NCBI GenBank assembly: GCA_019454045.1 | Contig: SKCR01033651.1 | Span: 124,001 to 188,000, forward strand | Origin: Zanthoxylum bungeanum | Taxonomy: Eukaryota > Streptophyta > Magnoliopsida > Sapindales > Rutaceae | Direction of reading: 5' to 3' | Length of the DNA: 64,000 nt | Part shown: positions 36,554 through 47,395 of the stretch, piece after piece | How the letters are laid out: the number at the start of each line of letters is the position of its first letter | Numbering within the stretch: the stretch's first letter is position 1 | Made by a program: the position numbers and the translations under genes | Notes under the pieces: model-generated | Database searches by the model: none | What the model was told of the DNA's origin: nothing | What the model saw: the letters and a program-made list of their open reading frames with translations, nothing else

Positions 36554-36846
36554 ATGAGAACTATGACGTTGTGTCCTCACAAATACTAGTTTTTAATGTA
36601 TTTATCGATGTCCAATCTCGATAATACTCTGATTATGGATATTTAATGATTTATCCTTCGTGGACTGATACTGTCTCATATCATTCTCCATCCAGGAACA
36701 AATCATAGGGACCTCTCATCATTTATACATCTGGGTGATCTAATCACAAATGATAAGAGTGCAATCTCCTTTGTTACATAGTTAATTTGTACAACAACAC
36801 CATGATCTGTACAAATAGTGATGCTATGGGTCATAATTGTCCAACA
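36554..36846 (-). repeat. 3' LTR of element D, part 2
   Basis: This continues the LTR broken at 26538: ATATATGAGAACTATG follows the duplicated AATAT and the sequence runs to ATTGTCCAACA. Joined with part 1 it gives an LTR of about 2.09 kb. Confidence 0.9.
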
Positions 36847-37015
36847 ATCTCCCACTTGGCCTATAGCCAGTCACTAGAGTCTCTGACACCCGAACTATGT
36901 ACGGTTGGCTCAAATTGCTGAGAAATGCTTTCGTGTTCGGATTTGCATGAATATCATCTTGATGCGATTTATTCGATCATCACATCGCCGCGATGTATGA
37001 TCCGAACGAATCATA
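36847..37015 (-). pseudogene. Element D polypurine tract and last part of RNase H
   Basis: The minus strand ends GGCCAAGTGGGAGAT before the LTR. The preceding 150 bases match the end of pol in B (5129-5280), including the TGTATGATCCGAACGAATCA stretch. The match stops at about 37015, where foreign sequence begins. Confidence 0.85.
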
Positions 37016-37562
37016 TGTGAGAGGGCGTTAAGTCTTAGGGTTTTTGTGTTATTATCGAGTCAGAGAGAAATGAGGCGTGAAAGAGAGTTAGGGTTTCTGT
37101 TTTCTTTTCTTTGTTGTGCCGAGTGTGGAGAGGGAAAAAGGGTGCCGTGTGTGTTCCTTCTTGCCGTGAGTTAGAGTTTTTGTCTTTTGTTTGTTGGTTT
37201 GTTTAGGGTGAGAGAGAGAGAGTGAAGAGATGGAGGAAAAATAGAGTTAGGGTTTATGTTTTCTGTTATGGCCTAGAGTGCCGATAGAGATGATGGAGTC
37301 GAGAATGAGAGAGGTTGGAGAGGACGTGAGTTTGGTTTTTCTTTGTTGCTTTACCGAGTGAATGAGTGAAAAAGAATGAGGCGTGAAGAGTCTCCCCTTA
37401 GGGTTTGGTTTAGGTCATGTTTTATAGTGGTGCATCAGGGTTAGGTTTAAGATTAATGTTTAAAACAGCAATCCATTTAGCAAACCTGCGGCTAACTAGT
37501 GTGTTTAAATTTGACGAGCTACTACTTTTAGAATTTAACGGTTGCAACCTTTTTAGAGAACC
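37016..37562. repeat. Foreign segment inside element D: segment Y plus a scrap of LTR
   Basis: Positions 37016-37537 match 61254-61775 (segment Y of element F) at roughly 97%. They are followed by about 25 bases of copia LTR (ACGGTTGCAACCTTTTTAG). That exact junction, Y joined to the middle of an LTR, also exists at about 61776. The left join to D has TG in common and the right join shares TTATG with the gag remnant. It replaces most of D's pol. Confidence 0.85.
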
Positions 37563-38222
37563 ATTTATGAAAATCATTTTTGAAGTCAGAGCCTTGCTCG
37601 TCTTCAATTCCTTCATGTCTGCTTTGTCCAAATGGCAGTCACGCTTCCGCGATCCCGTTTGCCACATTTGTGCTGACATTTTAGGATATGTCATTTATCT
37701 TCCCATAAGATTTTAATGATTTTGCCTTTGCCATTTTTCAACATTCTAGTAGCCTTTGGCCAAGCCTCGGGTTTCTAGAATATCGAAGTAGGGTGCGCCT
37801 TGCGCTACTTGCCCAATTGCAAAGTTTGAATTTGTCTCCTTGAGAATAGTCATTAATTCTCCAAGAATTATTTATTGCAATTATAGTATTTCAAAGATAT
37901 AAAACAGATCCATGAAAATCCTTCAATTTCATTATCATACTTTAAGGATCTAATCCTTAATTCTGATTCAGAAATTAAGGAGTCTACTTGACAAGTATAA
38001 TGGATTAAGCACTAAAGTTATCATTACATGAATATTCCAAATATCATGTTCCACTTATTTGCTTAACTCCGGGCTTTAGGCATAATATATTATTTTATCA
38101 AATAAAATAACTTATTATTTTTCCAGGACCATCCTGAAACTTTGTTCCCAATTTGAAAATTATAGCCGTCTAAATACATTTTCACCCAGGATTATGTTTT
38201 AAACACTAATATTTCAATTTAT
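37563..38222 (-). pseudogene. Element D gag remnant
   Basis: On the minus strand this matches element B at about 17945-18597: GACATATCC / GGCAAACGGGATCGCGG around the former zinc knuckle, and the same gag start region. The start codon reads ATA (38220-38222) in context AATCAAGATA, as in B and E. No useful frame remains. Confidence 0.8.
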
Positions 38223-40686
38223 CTTGATTCTGATAGTCCAACTATTTAATCAACGATTTGTGGTACTATGTATTATATTGATTATTATAGTCCAACTATA
38301 CAATCAAATATAATTTAAATCAATTAACCTCAATTACTTTGATTACTATAGTCCAACTATAAAATCAACTGTAAATTGAAATTAATTAATTCAAATATAT
38401 TGATTACTATAATCCAATTATATAATCAACTATAATACAGTCCAACTGTTTATTAAAACAATAATTTAAATATTAGTCCAACTAACATTTAATCTAACGA
38501 CGAAATAATTTGTGATTGAGCGCGTATGGCGAGTAATTGAACGAATATTGCAAATTCAATTCTTGCCTCCCACTATTTTTCGGCGATCCTCTAACCCTCT
38601 GTCGAGTACTCGGGAAACCGTGTTTCCTAGTGGGCTAGGATCCCGCTAAATATCACACAATCTTGACTTTGGCCATCAAATTGTATGATAATTAACTTGG
38701 TAGATCTCTAAGATCAATTGGATCCAATCCAATTCCTAGATCCGGTAGGGGGATATCCAAATCCAAAACATATATCTTATATATGCCAATACATCTAATG
38801 TATTGCCTAACCTTTTTCCTCTGTATGAACTAAGCCTTGGCTTTGGCACAACAAACTTAGTGATCCCAGTCAAGCGCGACCCATTGACCATGGAAATCTT
38901 CGTAATCAATGTCGATGGACAAGAAGTGGTCTTGACTTTGGCCAACAAACCACAACTTGGACAAGACACCGATATGGAACAAAGCCTTCGTGATTCAAAC
39001 ACATCTTCGACAGACAAAGGCATTGACTTTGGCCAACAAACCAATGCCGTCTCGAATCTTGAGTGAGAATCACTCAATGGAAGGAAAGACGCTTAATATT
39101 AAACGAGGGTTTTTCGCGTGCAAATTGGCAACCAATTTATTATCTTTGTTATGGTCTCATCATCATACACCCTTAAACATGCATTCTAAACACATAATAA
39201 AGCGCATATGAAATAAAATAATAATGATATGCGGATGGATACTTTACATTGATCCTAGATCAAATCTCTCATTTTCTCTCTCCCGCTAGCACATGTATTT
39301 ACTTCTACCGGTTACACTACACTTATAAAGAAACCTCATTTACATTGAGGGGAATAGGTGAGAACAGAATACAAAGAGTATAGAGGTGATAAGGCTGGAC
39401 ACGCAGGTCAAATTAAAAAATCAAATTTATTACAATTTCCAAAATTGTCCCACCCGACTAATATCCATCCGATATACATTATTCATGCATCGTAACCATG
39501 TATTCACACAAGCATGTTATCAATCAGTCTAATCCAATTAATTAATCTGATATTTAGTGATCATCCAATGTTCAAACAATGATTTGATTTTTGCTCGAGT
39601 CAAACTCGTTTTGCGAATAAGTACTCAAAGTACGGATTCTTGAATTAAATTAAATTACATAATAAAATCCAATTTAATACGCATTTAATTTTAATTCACT
39701 ATTTAATTCCAAATTAAATATTACACTTTATTAATAAACCTTTTACGAATTAAATTCCAAATTCAATCGTTACGGGTCTCTAAGCCCGATTAACATCTAA
39801 TGTTTATTTAATTAAAGTCCAATGGGCTTTTAATTAATTTCTTCAAGGCGTGGACTTTTGGTCAACTCGGGTCAAACCGAATAACCAAAATCCAATCCGG
39901 GATTTACCCCATAAGCCTTTAAATTAATTTTGGCCCATTAGGCCCAATTAAATAATTAAGGTCCATTATGTCATAATTGGACTTTTTGGATGCGGTTTTG
40001 GGCCCAATTGGATCCAACCAAATTGGCCTAAACCTTACTTGGTACAACCAAGCCCAAAAGCCCAATTACAACCTATAAGGCCCAATTTCCAAAAACAAGC
40101 CCAATTAATTAACTTATAAAATTCCAAATTCCATAATTAATTAACCTAAGTCTAATACACAATTAATCACCAATTAATTAACCTAAGTCCAACACAATTT
40201 ATCAAAATCAAACCCATTTTACATGCTTCTTTATTCTCGGCAATTAGGGGTTTTTCATTCCGATTCGGTTTCAATCCAATTGAATCCACAGTCATTATTT
40301 CCCAAATCAATTCAACTCATCCAATGAATCAAAATAAAAAAACACAATGAATTTCAAATACATATAGTTTTCGGCCAAGCCCTTTAATTTGGGGAAAATT
40401 GTCCAAATCAAAATTCAATCCAATTAAACCTCAAATTAACTTTACCCAATTGTTTTAAGTCATCCAATGATCAAAAAACAAAAAATTACAAAGACATAAG
40501 GGTTTACAATTTTCGGCCATGCCCAAAAATTGGGGGAAAAATGGATCCAATCCAATTTCATGAAATTGATCATGCACAACTTCAATTAATCAACATACAA
40601 GCATACTTAATCAATCAATTTAACCAAATCATGCTTCAATTGATTTTACCCAATTTCAAACCCTAACTTTTTCATGCTTGATGTAA
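38223..40686 (-). other. Untranslated leader of element D
   Basis: This begins with an expanded run of AGTCCAACTAT-type repeats (38235-38490) and an acceptor-like AATAAACAG near 38450, then the GAGTACTCG block (about 38607), motif copies CTTGACTTTGGCCAACAA near 38663 (variant), 38932 and 39025, and the GGCCCA-rich part 39800-40110. The part beyond 40200 has three rounds of a TTTTCGGCCAAGCCC-like repeat. Confidence 0.7.
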
Positions 40687-40700
40687 GCTCATAAATACCA
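40687..40700 (-). other. Primer-binding site of element D, degraded
   Basis: The minus strand reads TGGTATTTATGAGC, against TGGTATCAGAGC expected for the initiator Met-tRNA. It lies one base from the LTR. Confidence 0.7.
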
Positions 40701-40701
40701 T

Positions 40702-42301
40702 TGTTGGTTTCTAATTAGGTCCCAAGATCATGAAATCAAGCAAGAAATTCGCATGAATACACAAAGGAGTAAAGCGGAATACATACTCACATTGAACGGT
40801 TTGATGCTACGAAGAACAAGCCTCTTCTTCCTCCATGGTGAAGCTCGGCAGTGAGCTTTTGAGACAGTGGGCTGCACGTTTTTGGGCTGTGAAACTCCTC
40901 CAAGAATCGGCCATTGATGACTCCATTGAAGCTCCAAGCTTCAAGCTCTAAGAATGGATTCCAAGCTCATGTGTTAGTTTCCCTATCACCATAGTATAAA
41001 CCCATGTATGTGCTAGCACTTCTTCTTCTTCCTTTTGTTCGGTCAAACCAGAAAATGGAAGAGAAAAATGGCTCCAAGCCGAGAAGGAGAATAGAGGGAA
41101 AGAGAGGAGGGAAAAATTTTAGGTTTCCTTGAAAACCTTATTACCGTAAGAGAGAGAGAATTATTGAAAAAGAAAAAGTGTAAAAAATGGTTTATATATT
41201 TTCCAAAATAAATTAAAACCATTTACCAAACTTTTTACTTTTCCATAAACCAAAAAGTCAAAAGCAAAAAGCAAAAAGTTCTTTTCAACTACTATATCAA
41301 TCAATCAAATCATTCAATCAAATTGTCACATCACTCAAAGTGACATGTGATTTGTCGCTTGATGTGACTAGCGATTTGACACTTGATTTGACTTGCGTGC
41401 CGCCCTCGAATTCGAAATGCGAATGCGCTCACAAATAATCTCGGGCTCGTGTTCGTTAATTCCAAATTAACGAATTTTCCGTCGCGACATAATAAAACGA
41501 TTACGCCTAGCGAAATCACTATTCACGTCGCTAACGAATTAATTCTAAATTAATTTGTTCGCCTGAATTAAAATCTAATTTTAATTCCGCGTTGAAATCC
41601 GATCTCGCATAATATATCGAATATATTATTTTATTGATTAATTCCAAATTAATTGTTCTCTCTCTTTAATTAATATTTTATCCCATATAAAATATCTCTG
41701 TAATTAATCCCATATTAATTTTCTCTCTCTTCTAATTAATCCCAGATTAATAAAGTGTGAGTCATACATCATCGTTGAATCTTCGGGAAGCGACCCATGA
41801 GATCCCCGGATATGTTTGCAGTAAATACGGTCATCGGACTATCCGAACACGTAAGTACCTCGTACTACGTTTGTACCGATTTACAAGACAAGGTTGGCTT
41901 CTAGCAAAGGGCCATGCCTACCCAATTCTCCAGAAATATCCTTCTAGGAATATGTTATCTATATCAAGCGTAGTATACCGAAGTATTGCGTATTTCTGTC
42001 CAGTATCGGATGTTCACGTGCTAGGCCTGGGGCTAGAACAGTCTGCCCCGTACGAAGCACATATCGAATGTCTGGTAACTAGTCTCTATAATTGGATATT
42101 CATGACCTTGTCATAATATCCCGATAGCTCGAGCATTTAAGAGAACGAGTTTCATATCCTACGTGACCATCATCTCCATATGACTGGAGTGACACTTCCG
42201 TCTTGACATCACACCCAACACACTACGATTCTCAATATACCCAGCATTGGCGTACACAAAACCGGTTAAAGCCCTGGACGACCTAAACTAAAGTATATTG
42301 A
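40702..42301 (-). repeat. 5' LTR of element D, part 1
   Basis: This matches 24746 onward at about 96%. It breaks at ATTGA (42297-42301), which is repeated at 57665-57669, and the LTR then continues to 58171. Confidence 0.92.
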
Positions 42302-42417
42302 TGTTGGATAATATGACCCATAGCGTCACTATTTGTACAGATCACGGTGTTGTTGTACAAATTAACTATGTGACAAGGAAATTGCACTCTCATCATTTGT
42401 GATTAAATCACCATAAA

Positions 42418-42428
42418 TATATATAAAT
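42418..42428 (+). promoter_or_regulatory. TATA-like box 1 in LTR1 of element E
   Basis: TATATATAAAT, 116 bases from the LTR start, at the same place as in the other copies. Confidence 0.5.
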
Positions 42429-43943
42429 GAAGAGAGGTCCATATGATTAATTCCTGGATTGAGAATGATATGAGACAGTATCAGTCCACGAAGGATTAAT
42501 CATTAAATATCCCTAGCTGGAGTATTATCGAGACAGGACATCGATAGTGCGGAATAGGCTAGTATTGCACTTGTGCGCGTTGTGAGGGCACAACGACATA
42601 GTTCTCATATATTTAAGTAATGGATACTTATGCAAGTGCGATAGGAGGTTATGTTTCACCGATGGTACGGGAAACAGCTTCGCTCTGGATAAACCCCTCG
42701 GAATCCCATTGGTATTATGACTTTGTGTCTATGGGAGGCCGAAATCAAGGTAGGTGTGTATAGTCTTAACCTGAGACTTGCATCGCTAATACTTGCGATA
42801 ATCGGTAGACTTTGGTCTTGGTGGTACAGGGCTTTAACCGGTTCTGCGTACACCGCTTCTGGGTTTATCAGAGAGTCGTAGTGTATTGGGTGTGATGTCG
42901 AGACGGAAGTATCACTTCAGTCATAGTGGAGATGATGTCACGCAGGATACGGTATTAGTCTCTTAAGTGCTGGCCGGCCATTGGGATATTATGACAAGGT
43001 CATGTATATCCGATTTTAGAGACTGGTTACCAGACATCCGACATGTGCTTCGGACGGGGCAGACACTTATTCTGCCCCAGCCCTAGCACGTGACTATCCG
43101 ATACTGGGCCGATATACACAATACTACGGTATACTACGCTTGATACAGATCTATATATTCCTGTAAGAATATTTCTGGAGAATTGGGTAGGCATGGCGCT
43201 TTGCTAGAAGCCAACCTTGTCTTGTAAACCGGTATAAACGTAGTACGAGGTACTTACGTGTTCGGATACTCCGACGACCGTATTTACTGCCAACATATCC
43301 GGAGATCTCATGGGTCGCTTCCTGAAGATTCACTGATGATGTATAACTCGCACTTAATTAATCTAGGATTAATTAGAAGAGAGAGAAAATTAATCTGGGA
43401 TTAACTGCGGAGATATTTTATCTGGGATAAAATATTAATTAAAGAGAGAGAACGATTAATTTGGAATTAATCGATAAAATAATATATTCGATATATTATA
43501 AGAAATTGGATTTCGACGCGGAATTAAAATTAGATTTTAATTCGGGCGAACGAATTAATTTAGAATTAATTCGTTAGCGACATGAATAGTGATTTCGTTA
43601 GGCGTAATCATTTAATTACGACGCGACGGAAAATTCGTTAATTTGGAATTAGCGAACCCGAGCCCGAGAGTGATTGCGAGCGCATTCGCATTTCGAATTC
43701 GAGCGCGACACGCAAGTCACATCAAGCGTCAAATCGTTAGTCACATCATACGTCAAATCAATTGTCACTTTGAGTGATGTGACTTGACAACATGTCACTT
43801 TATTAAAGTGATGTGATGTGACTTAAAGTAAAAAGTAGAAGTGATATGGTTGTTGGAAAAAGCATTAATAAACTTTTACTTTTTGACTTTTGGTATTTTG
43901 GAAAATTGAAAAGTTGTATATGGTTTATTTTATTTTTAGAAAA

Positions 43944-43952
43944 TATATAAAC
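43944..43952 (+). promoter_or_regulatory. Second TATA-like box in LTR1 of element E
   Basis: TATATAAAC is followed after about 30 bases by a CT-rich tract typical of plant core promoters and 5' UTRs. It would give a short first exon before the donor at 44338. The D LTRs keep it (near 25230 on the minus strand); A and B lack a clear match. Confidence 0.4.
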
Positions 43953-44429
43953 CAAAATTACATTTTTCTTTACACATCATTGTCTCTCTCATTTACGGTT
44001 TCAAGGTGAAACCATTTTCCCTCTCTTTTCTCTCTTCTCCCTCTCACGGCTCACTGCCGATTTCTTCTAAAAAATTTTGGTATGAACGAATCAAGAAGAG
44101 AAGCAAGGAAGATGAAGAAGTGCTAGCACACCTTGGGTTATATTATGGTGATAGGGAAACGAATTTGTGAGCTTGGAAAGCTTGAAGCTTGGAGCTTCAA
44201 TGGAGTCTTGCATGGCCGATTTTGGAGCATCAAAAACAGCCCCCCACCGGCAGTCCACTGCAGTTCAAGAAGCACAAAACCGAGCTTCATGGAGGGCAAA
44301 AACGCAACTTGTTCTTCCTAGCATCAAACCCATCAATGTGAGTATGTATTCCGCACCTCCTATGTTATGTATTAATGGGTTTTCTTGCTTGATTTTGTTG
44401 ATCTTGGGACCTATATTAGAACTCGACAA

Positions 44430-44442
44430 TGGTATCTTGAGC
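44430..44442 (+). other. Primer-binding site of element E, unit 1
   Basis: TGGTATCTTGAGC, one base after the LTR, is similar to the initiator-Met site but with TT in place of A before GAGC. It is repeated at 52887-52899 after LTR2. Confidence 0.78.
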
Positions 44443-44551
44443 TATTATCAAGCATGAAAAAGTTAGGGTTAAAATTGGGTAAACTCGATTTAGGCATGAT
44501 TTGGTTGAATTGTTTGATGAAGTATGCTTGAATGAGGTTGAATTGAAGTTG

Positions 44552-44583
44552 TGTATGATCAATTTCATGAAATTGATCATACA
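44552..44583 (+). repeat. Perfect 32-bp palindrome in the E leader
   Basis: The left half is TGTATGATCAATTTCA and the right half is its exact reverse complement, with no loop. It is kept in unit 2 at 53009-53040. Element D has only an imperfect form near 40550-40580. Confidence 0.9.
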
Positions 44584-44689
44584 TTCAATTTTCCCTAAAT
44601 TTTGGGCATGACAAATTGGGTAAAATCAATTGAAGCATGATTTGATTAAATTGATTGATTAAGTATGCTTAAATGTTGTTGAATTAATG

Positions 44690-45060
44690 ATTGATTGGAT
44701 CAATTTGAAGAAATTATGTTTGGAACAAATTTCCCCAATTTTTTATGTTGGCATAAAGTGACAAATTTGGGTAAACTTGATTTTGAGCATATTTTGTGAA
44801 ATTGGATGAATGAGAATGCTTAAAGTATGTTTAATTTAAGATTGATTGGATCATTTTGAAGAAATTATGTTTGGAACAAATTTCCCCAATTTTTTATGTT
44901 GGCATAAAGTGACAAATTTGGGTAAACTTGATTTTGAGCATGTTTGATGAAATTGGATGATTTAGAATGCTTAAAGTATGTTTAATTGAGGATTGATTGG
45001 ATCAATTTGTTGAAAATGAGTTTGGAACAATTTTCCCCAAATTGCTTATGTTGGCCGAAA
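44690..45060 (+). repeat. 151-bp tandem repeat in the E leader, about 2.5 units
   Basis: Units start at GATTGATTGGATCA near 44690, 44841 and 44992. Each holds TTTGGAACAAATTTCCCC and, in the first two, GGCATAAAGTGACAAATTTG. The same array is in unit 2 near 53145-53520. Confidence 0.85.
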
Positions 45061-47395
45061 ATTGAGACCCTAATATCTTGGTGAATTTTTGTTTGTTTGA
45101 TCATTGGATGACTTGAAACAAGTGGGTAATGTTGAATTGAAATTTGATTGGACTGAATTTTGATTTGGAACAATTTTCCCAAATTAAAGTAGGCTTGGCC
45201 GAATTCTATTGGATATGAAATTCATTGTGTTTTTTGTATTTTGATTCATTAGATGAGTTTAATTGATTTGGGAAATGATGATTGTGGATTCAATTGGATT
45301 GAAACCGAATCGGATTTGAAAAACCCCTAATTGCCGAGAACAAAAGCATGTAAATTGGGTTTGATTTTAATAAATTGTGTTGGATACTATTTAATGTTAA
45401 AGTGCATGATTAATTAGGCTAATTGATGTTTTAGAAATGTTAATTGGATAATTAATTGTGTATTACACTTGGGTTAATTAATTATGGAATTTAGAATTTT
45501 ATAAGTTAATTAATTTGGCTTATTTTGGAAATTGGGCCTTTAAGGTTGTGATTGGGCTTTTGGGCTTGGTTGTACCAAGTTAGGTTTAGGCCAATTTGGT
45601 TGGATCCAATTGGGCCTAAAACCGCATCCATAAAGTCCAATTATGACTTAATGGACTTTAATTATTTAATCGGGCCTAATGGGCCAAAATTAATTTAAAG
45701 GCTTATGGGGTAACTCCCGGATTGGATTTTGGTTATTCGGTTTGACCCGAGTTGACCAAAAGTCCACGCCTTATAGAAATTAATTAAAACCCAATTGGAC
45801 TTTAATTAAATAAACATTAGATGTTAATCGGGCTTTGAGACCCGTTGCGATTAAATTTGGAATTTAAGTCGTAAAGGTTCGTTAATAAAAGTGTAATATT
45901 TAATTTGGAATTAAATAGTGAATTAGAATTAAATGCGTATTAAATTGGATTTAATTATGTAGTTTAATTTAATTCAAAAATTCGTACTTTGAGTACTTAT
46001 TCGCAATACGAGTTTGACTCGAACAAAATCAAATCTTTGTTTGAACATTGGATGATCACTAATTATGAAGATTAATTAATTTGATTGATTGATTGATAAC
46101 ATGCTTGTATGAATACATGGTTGGATGTTTGAATAATGTATATCGGATGGATATTAGAAGGGTGGGGCAATTTTAGAAATTGTTGTAATAAATTTGATTT
46201 ATTAATTGGACCTGCGAGTCCAGCCTTATCTCCTATTTCTTTGTATTCTCTTCTCACCTATTCCCCTCAATGTAAATGAGGTTTCTTTAGAAGTGTAGTG
46301 TAACGGGTAGAAGAAATATTAGTGCTAGCGGGAGAGAGAAAGTGAGAGATCTGATCTAAGATCAATATGTAAAATATCCATCCGCATATCATTATTATTT
46401 TATTTCATACTCGCTTTATTATGTGTTTAGAATGCATGCTTAAGGGTGTATGATGATGAGACCTTAACAAAGATAATAAATTGGTAACCAATTTGCACGC
46501 GAAAAACCCTCGTTAAATATCAAGCGTTTATTTTCCTTCCATTGAGTGATTCTTACTCAAGATCCGAGATTGGCAGAGGTTGTTGGCCAAAGTCAAGCCC
46601 TTGTCCGTCAAAGATGTGTTTTAATCACGAGGCTTTGTTCCATATCGGTGTCGTGTCCAAGTTGTGGTTTGTTGGCCAAAGTCAAGACCACTTCTTGTCC
46701 ATAGACATTGATTACGAAGCTTCCATGTCAATGGGTCTGTGCTTGACTGGGATCACTAGGTTTGTTGTGCCAAAGCCAAGGCCTAGTTGATTCAGAGGAA
46801 AAAGGTTAGGGTATACATTCGATGTATAGGCATATATAAGATATATGTTTGGGACTTGGATGTCCACCTACTGGATCTAGGAGTTGGATGAGATCCAATT
46901 GATCTTCGAGATCTACCTAGTTAATTATCATACAATTTGTTGGCCAAAGTCAAGATTGTGTGATATTTAACGGGATCCTAGCCCACTAGGAAACACGGTT
47001 TCCCGAGTACTCGACAGAGGGTTAGAGGCTCGACGAAAAATAGTGGGAGGCAAGAATTGAATTTGCAATACTCGTTCAATTACTCGCCATACACGCTCAT
47101 TTAAATTATTTCGTCATTAGATTAAATGTTAGTTAGACTAATATTTAAATTGTTGTTTTAATAAACAGTTGGACTGTATTATACTTGATTATATATAATT
47201 GGATTATATTAATCAATATATTTGAATTAATTAATTTCAGTTTACAGTTGATTTTATAATTGTATTATAGTAATCAATGTAATTGAGGTTAATTAATTTG
47301 GATTATATTCGATTATATAGTTGGACTATTATAATCATTATAATATATATAGTACCACTAATCGTTGATTAAATAGTTGGACTATTGTAATCAAG

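Larger units (their letters stand above)
42302..44428 (+). repeat. LTR1 of element E (5' LTR)
   Basis: TGTTGGATAATATGACCC to AACTCGACA, 2127 bp. It contains TATATATAAAT (42418), a second TATA-like box (43944), the palindrome chain (43345-43720), GTCACATCA repeats (43715-43825), a CT-rich tract (43980-44050) and the donor-like GTGAGT (44338). Confidence 0.95.
44338..47168 (+). other. Predicted leader intron of element E
   Basis: Donor ATCAAT followed by GTGAGT at 44338; acceptor TTGTTTTAATAAACAG ending at 47168. It is longer than in A and C (2831 bases) because the leader has expanded. The gag start that would follow is destroyed. Confidence 0.42.
44429..47395 (+). other. Untranslated leader of element E, unit 1
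   Basis: About 3 kb. It carries a perfect palindrome (44552-44583), a 151-bp tandem repeat (44690-45060), the TGGGCC-rich part (45510-45690), TTGTTGGCCAAAGTCAAG at about 46577, 46668 and 46938 (with one-base variants) plus GTGCCAAAGCCAAGG near 46768, the GAGTACTCGACAGAGGG block (about 47004), and an expanded set of ATAGTTGGACTAT-like repeats (47155-47390). Confidence 0.72.
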
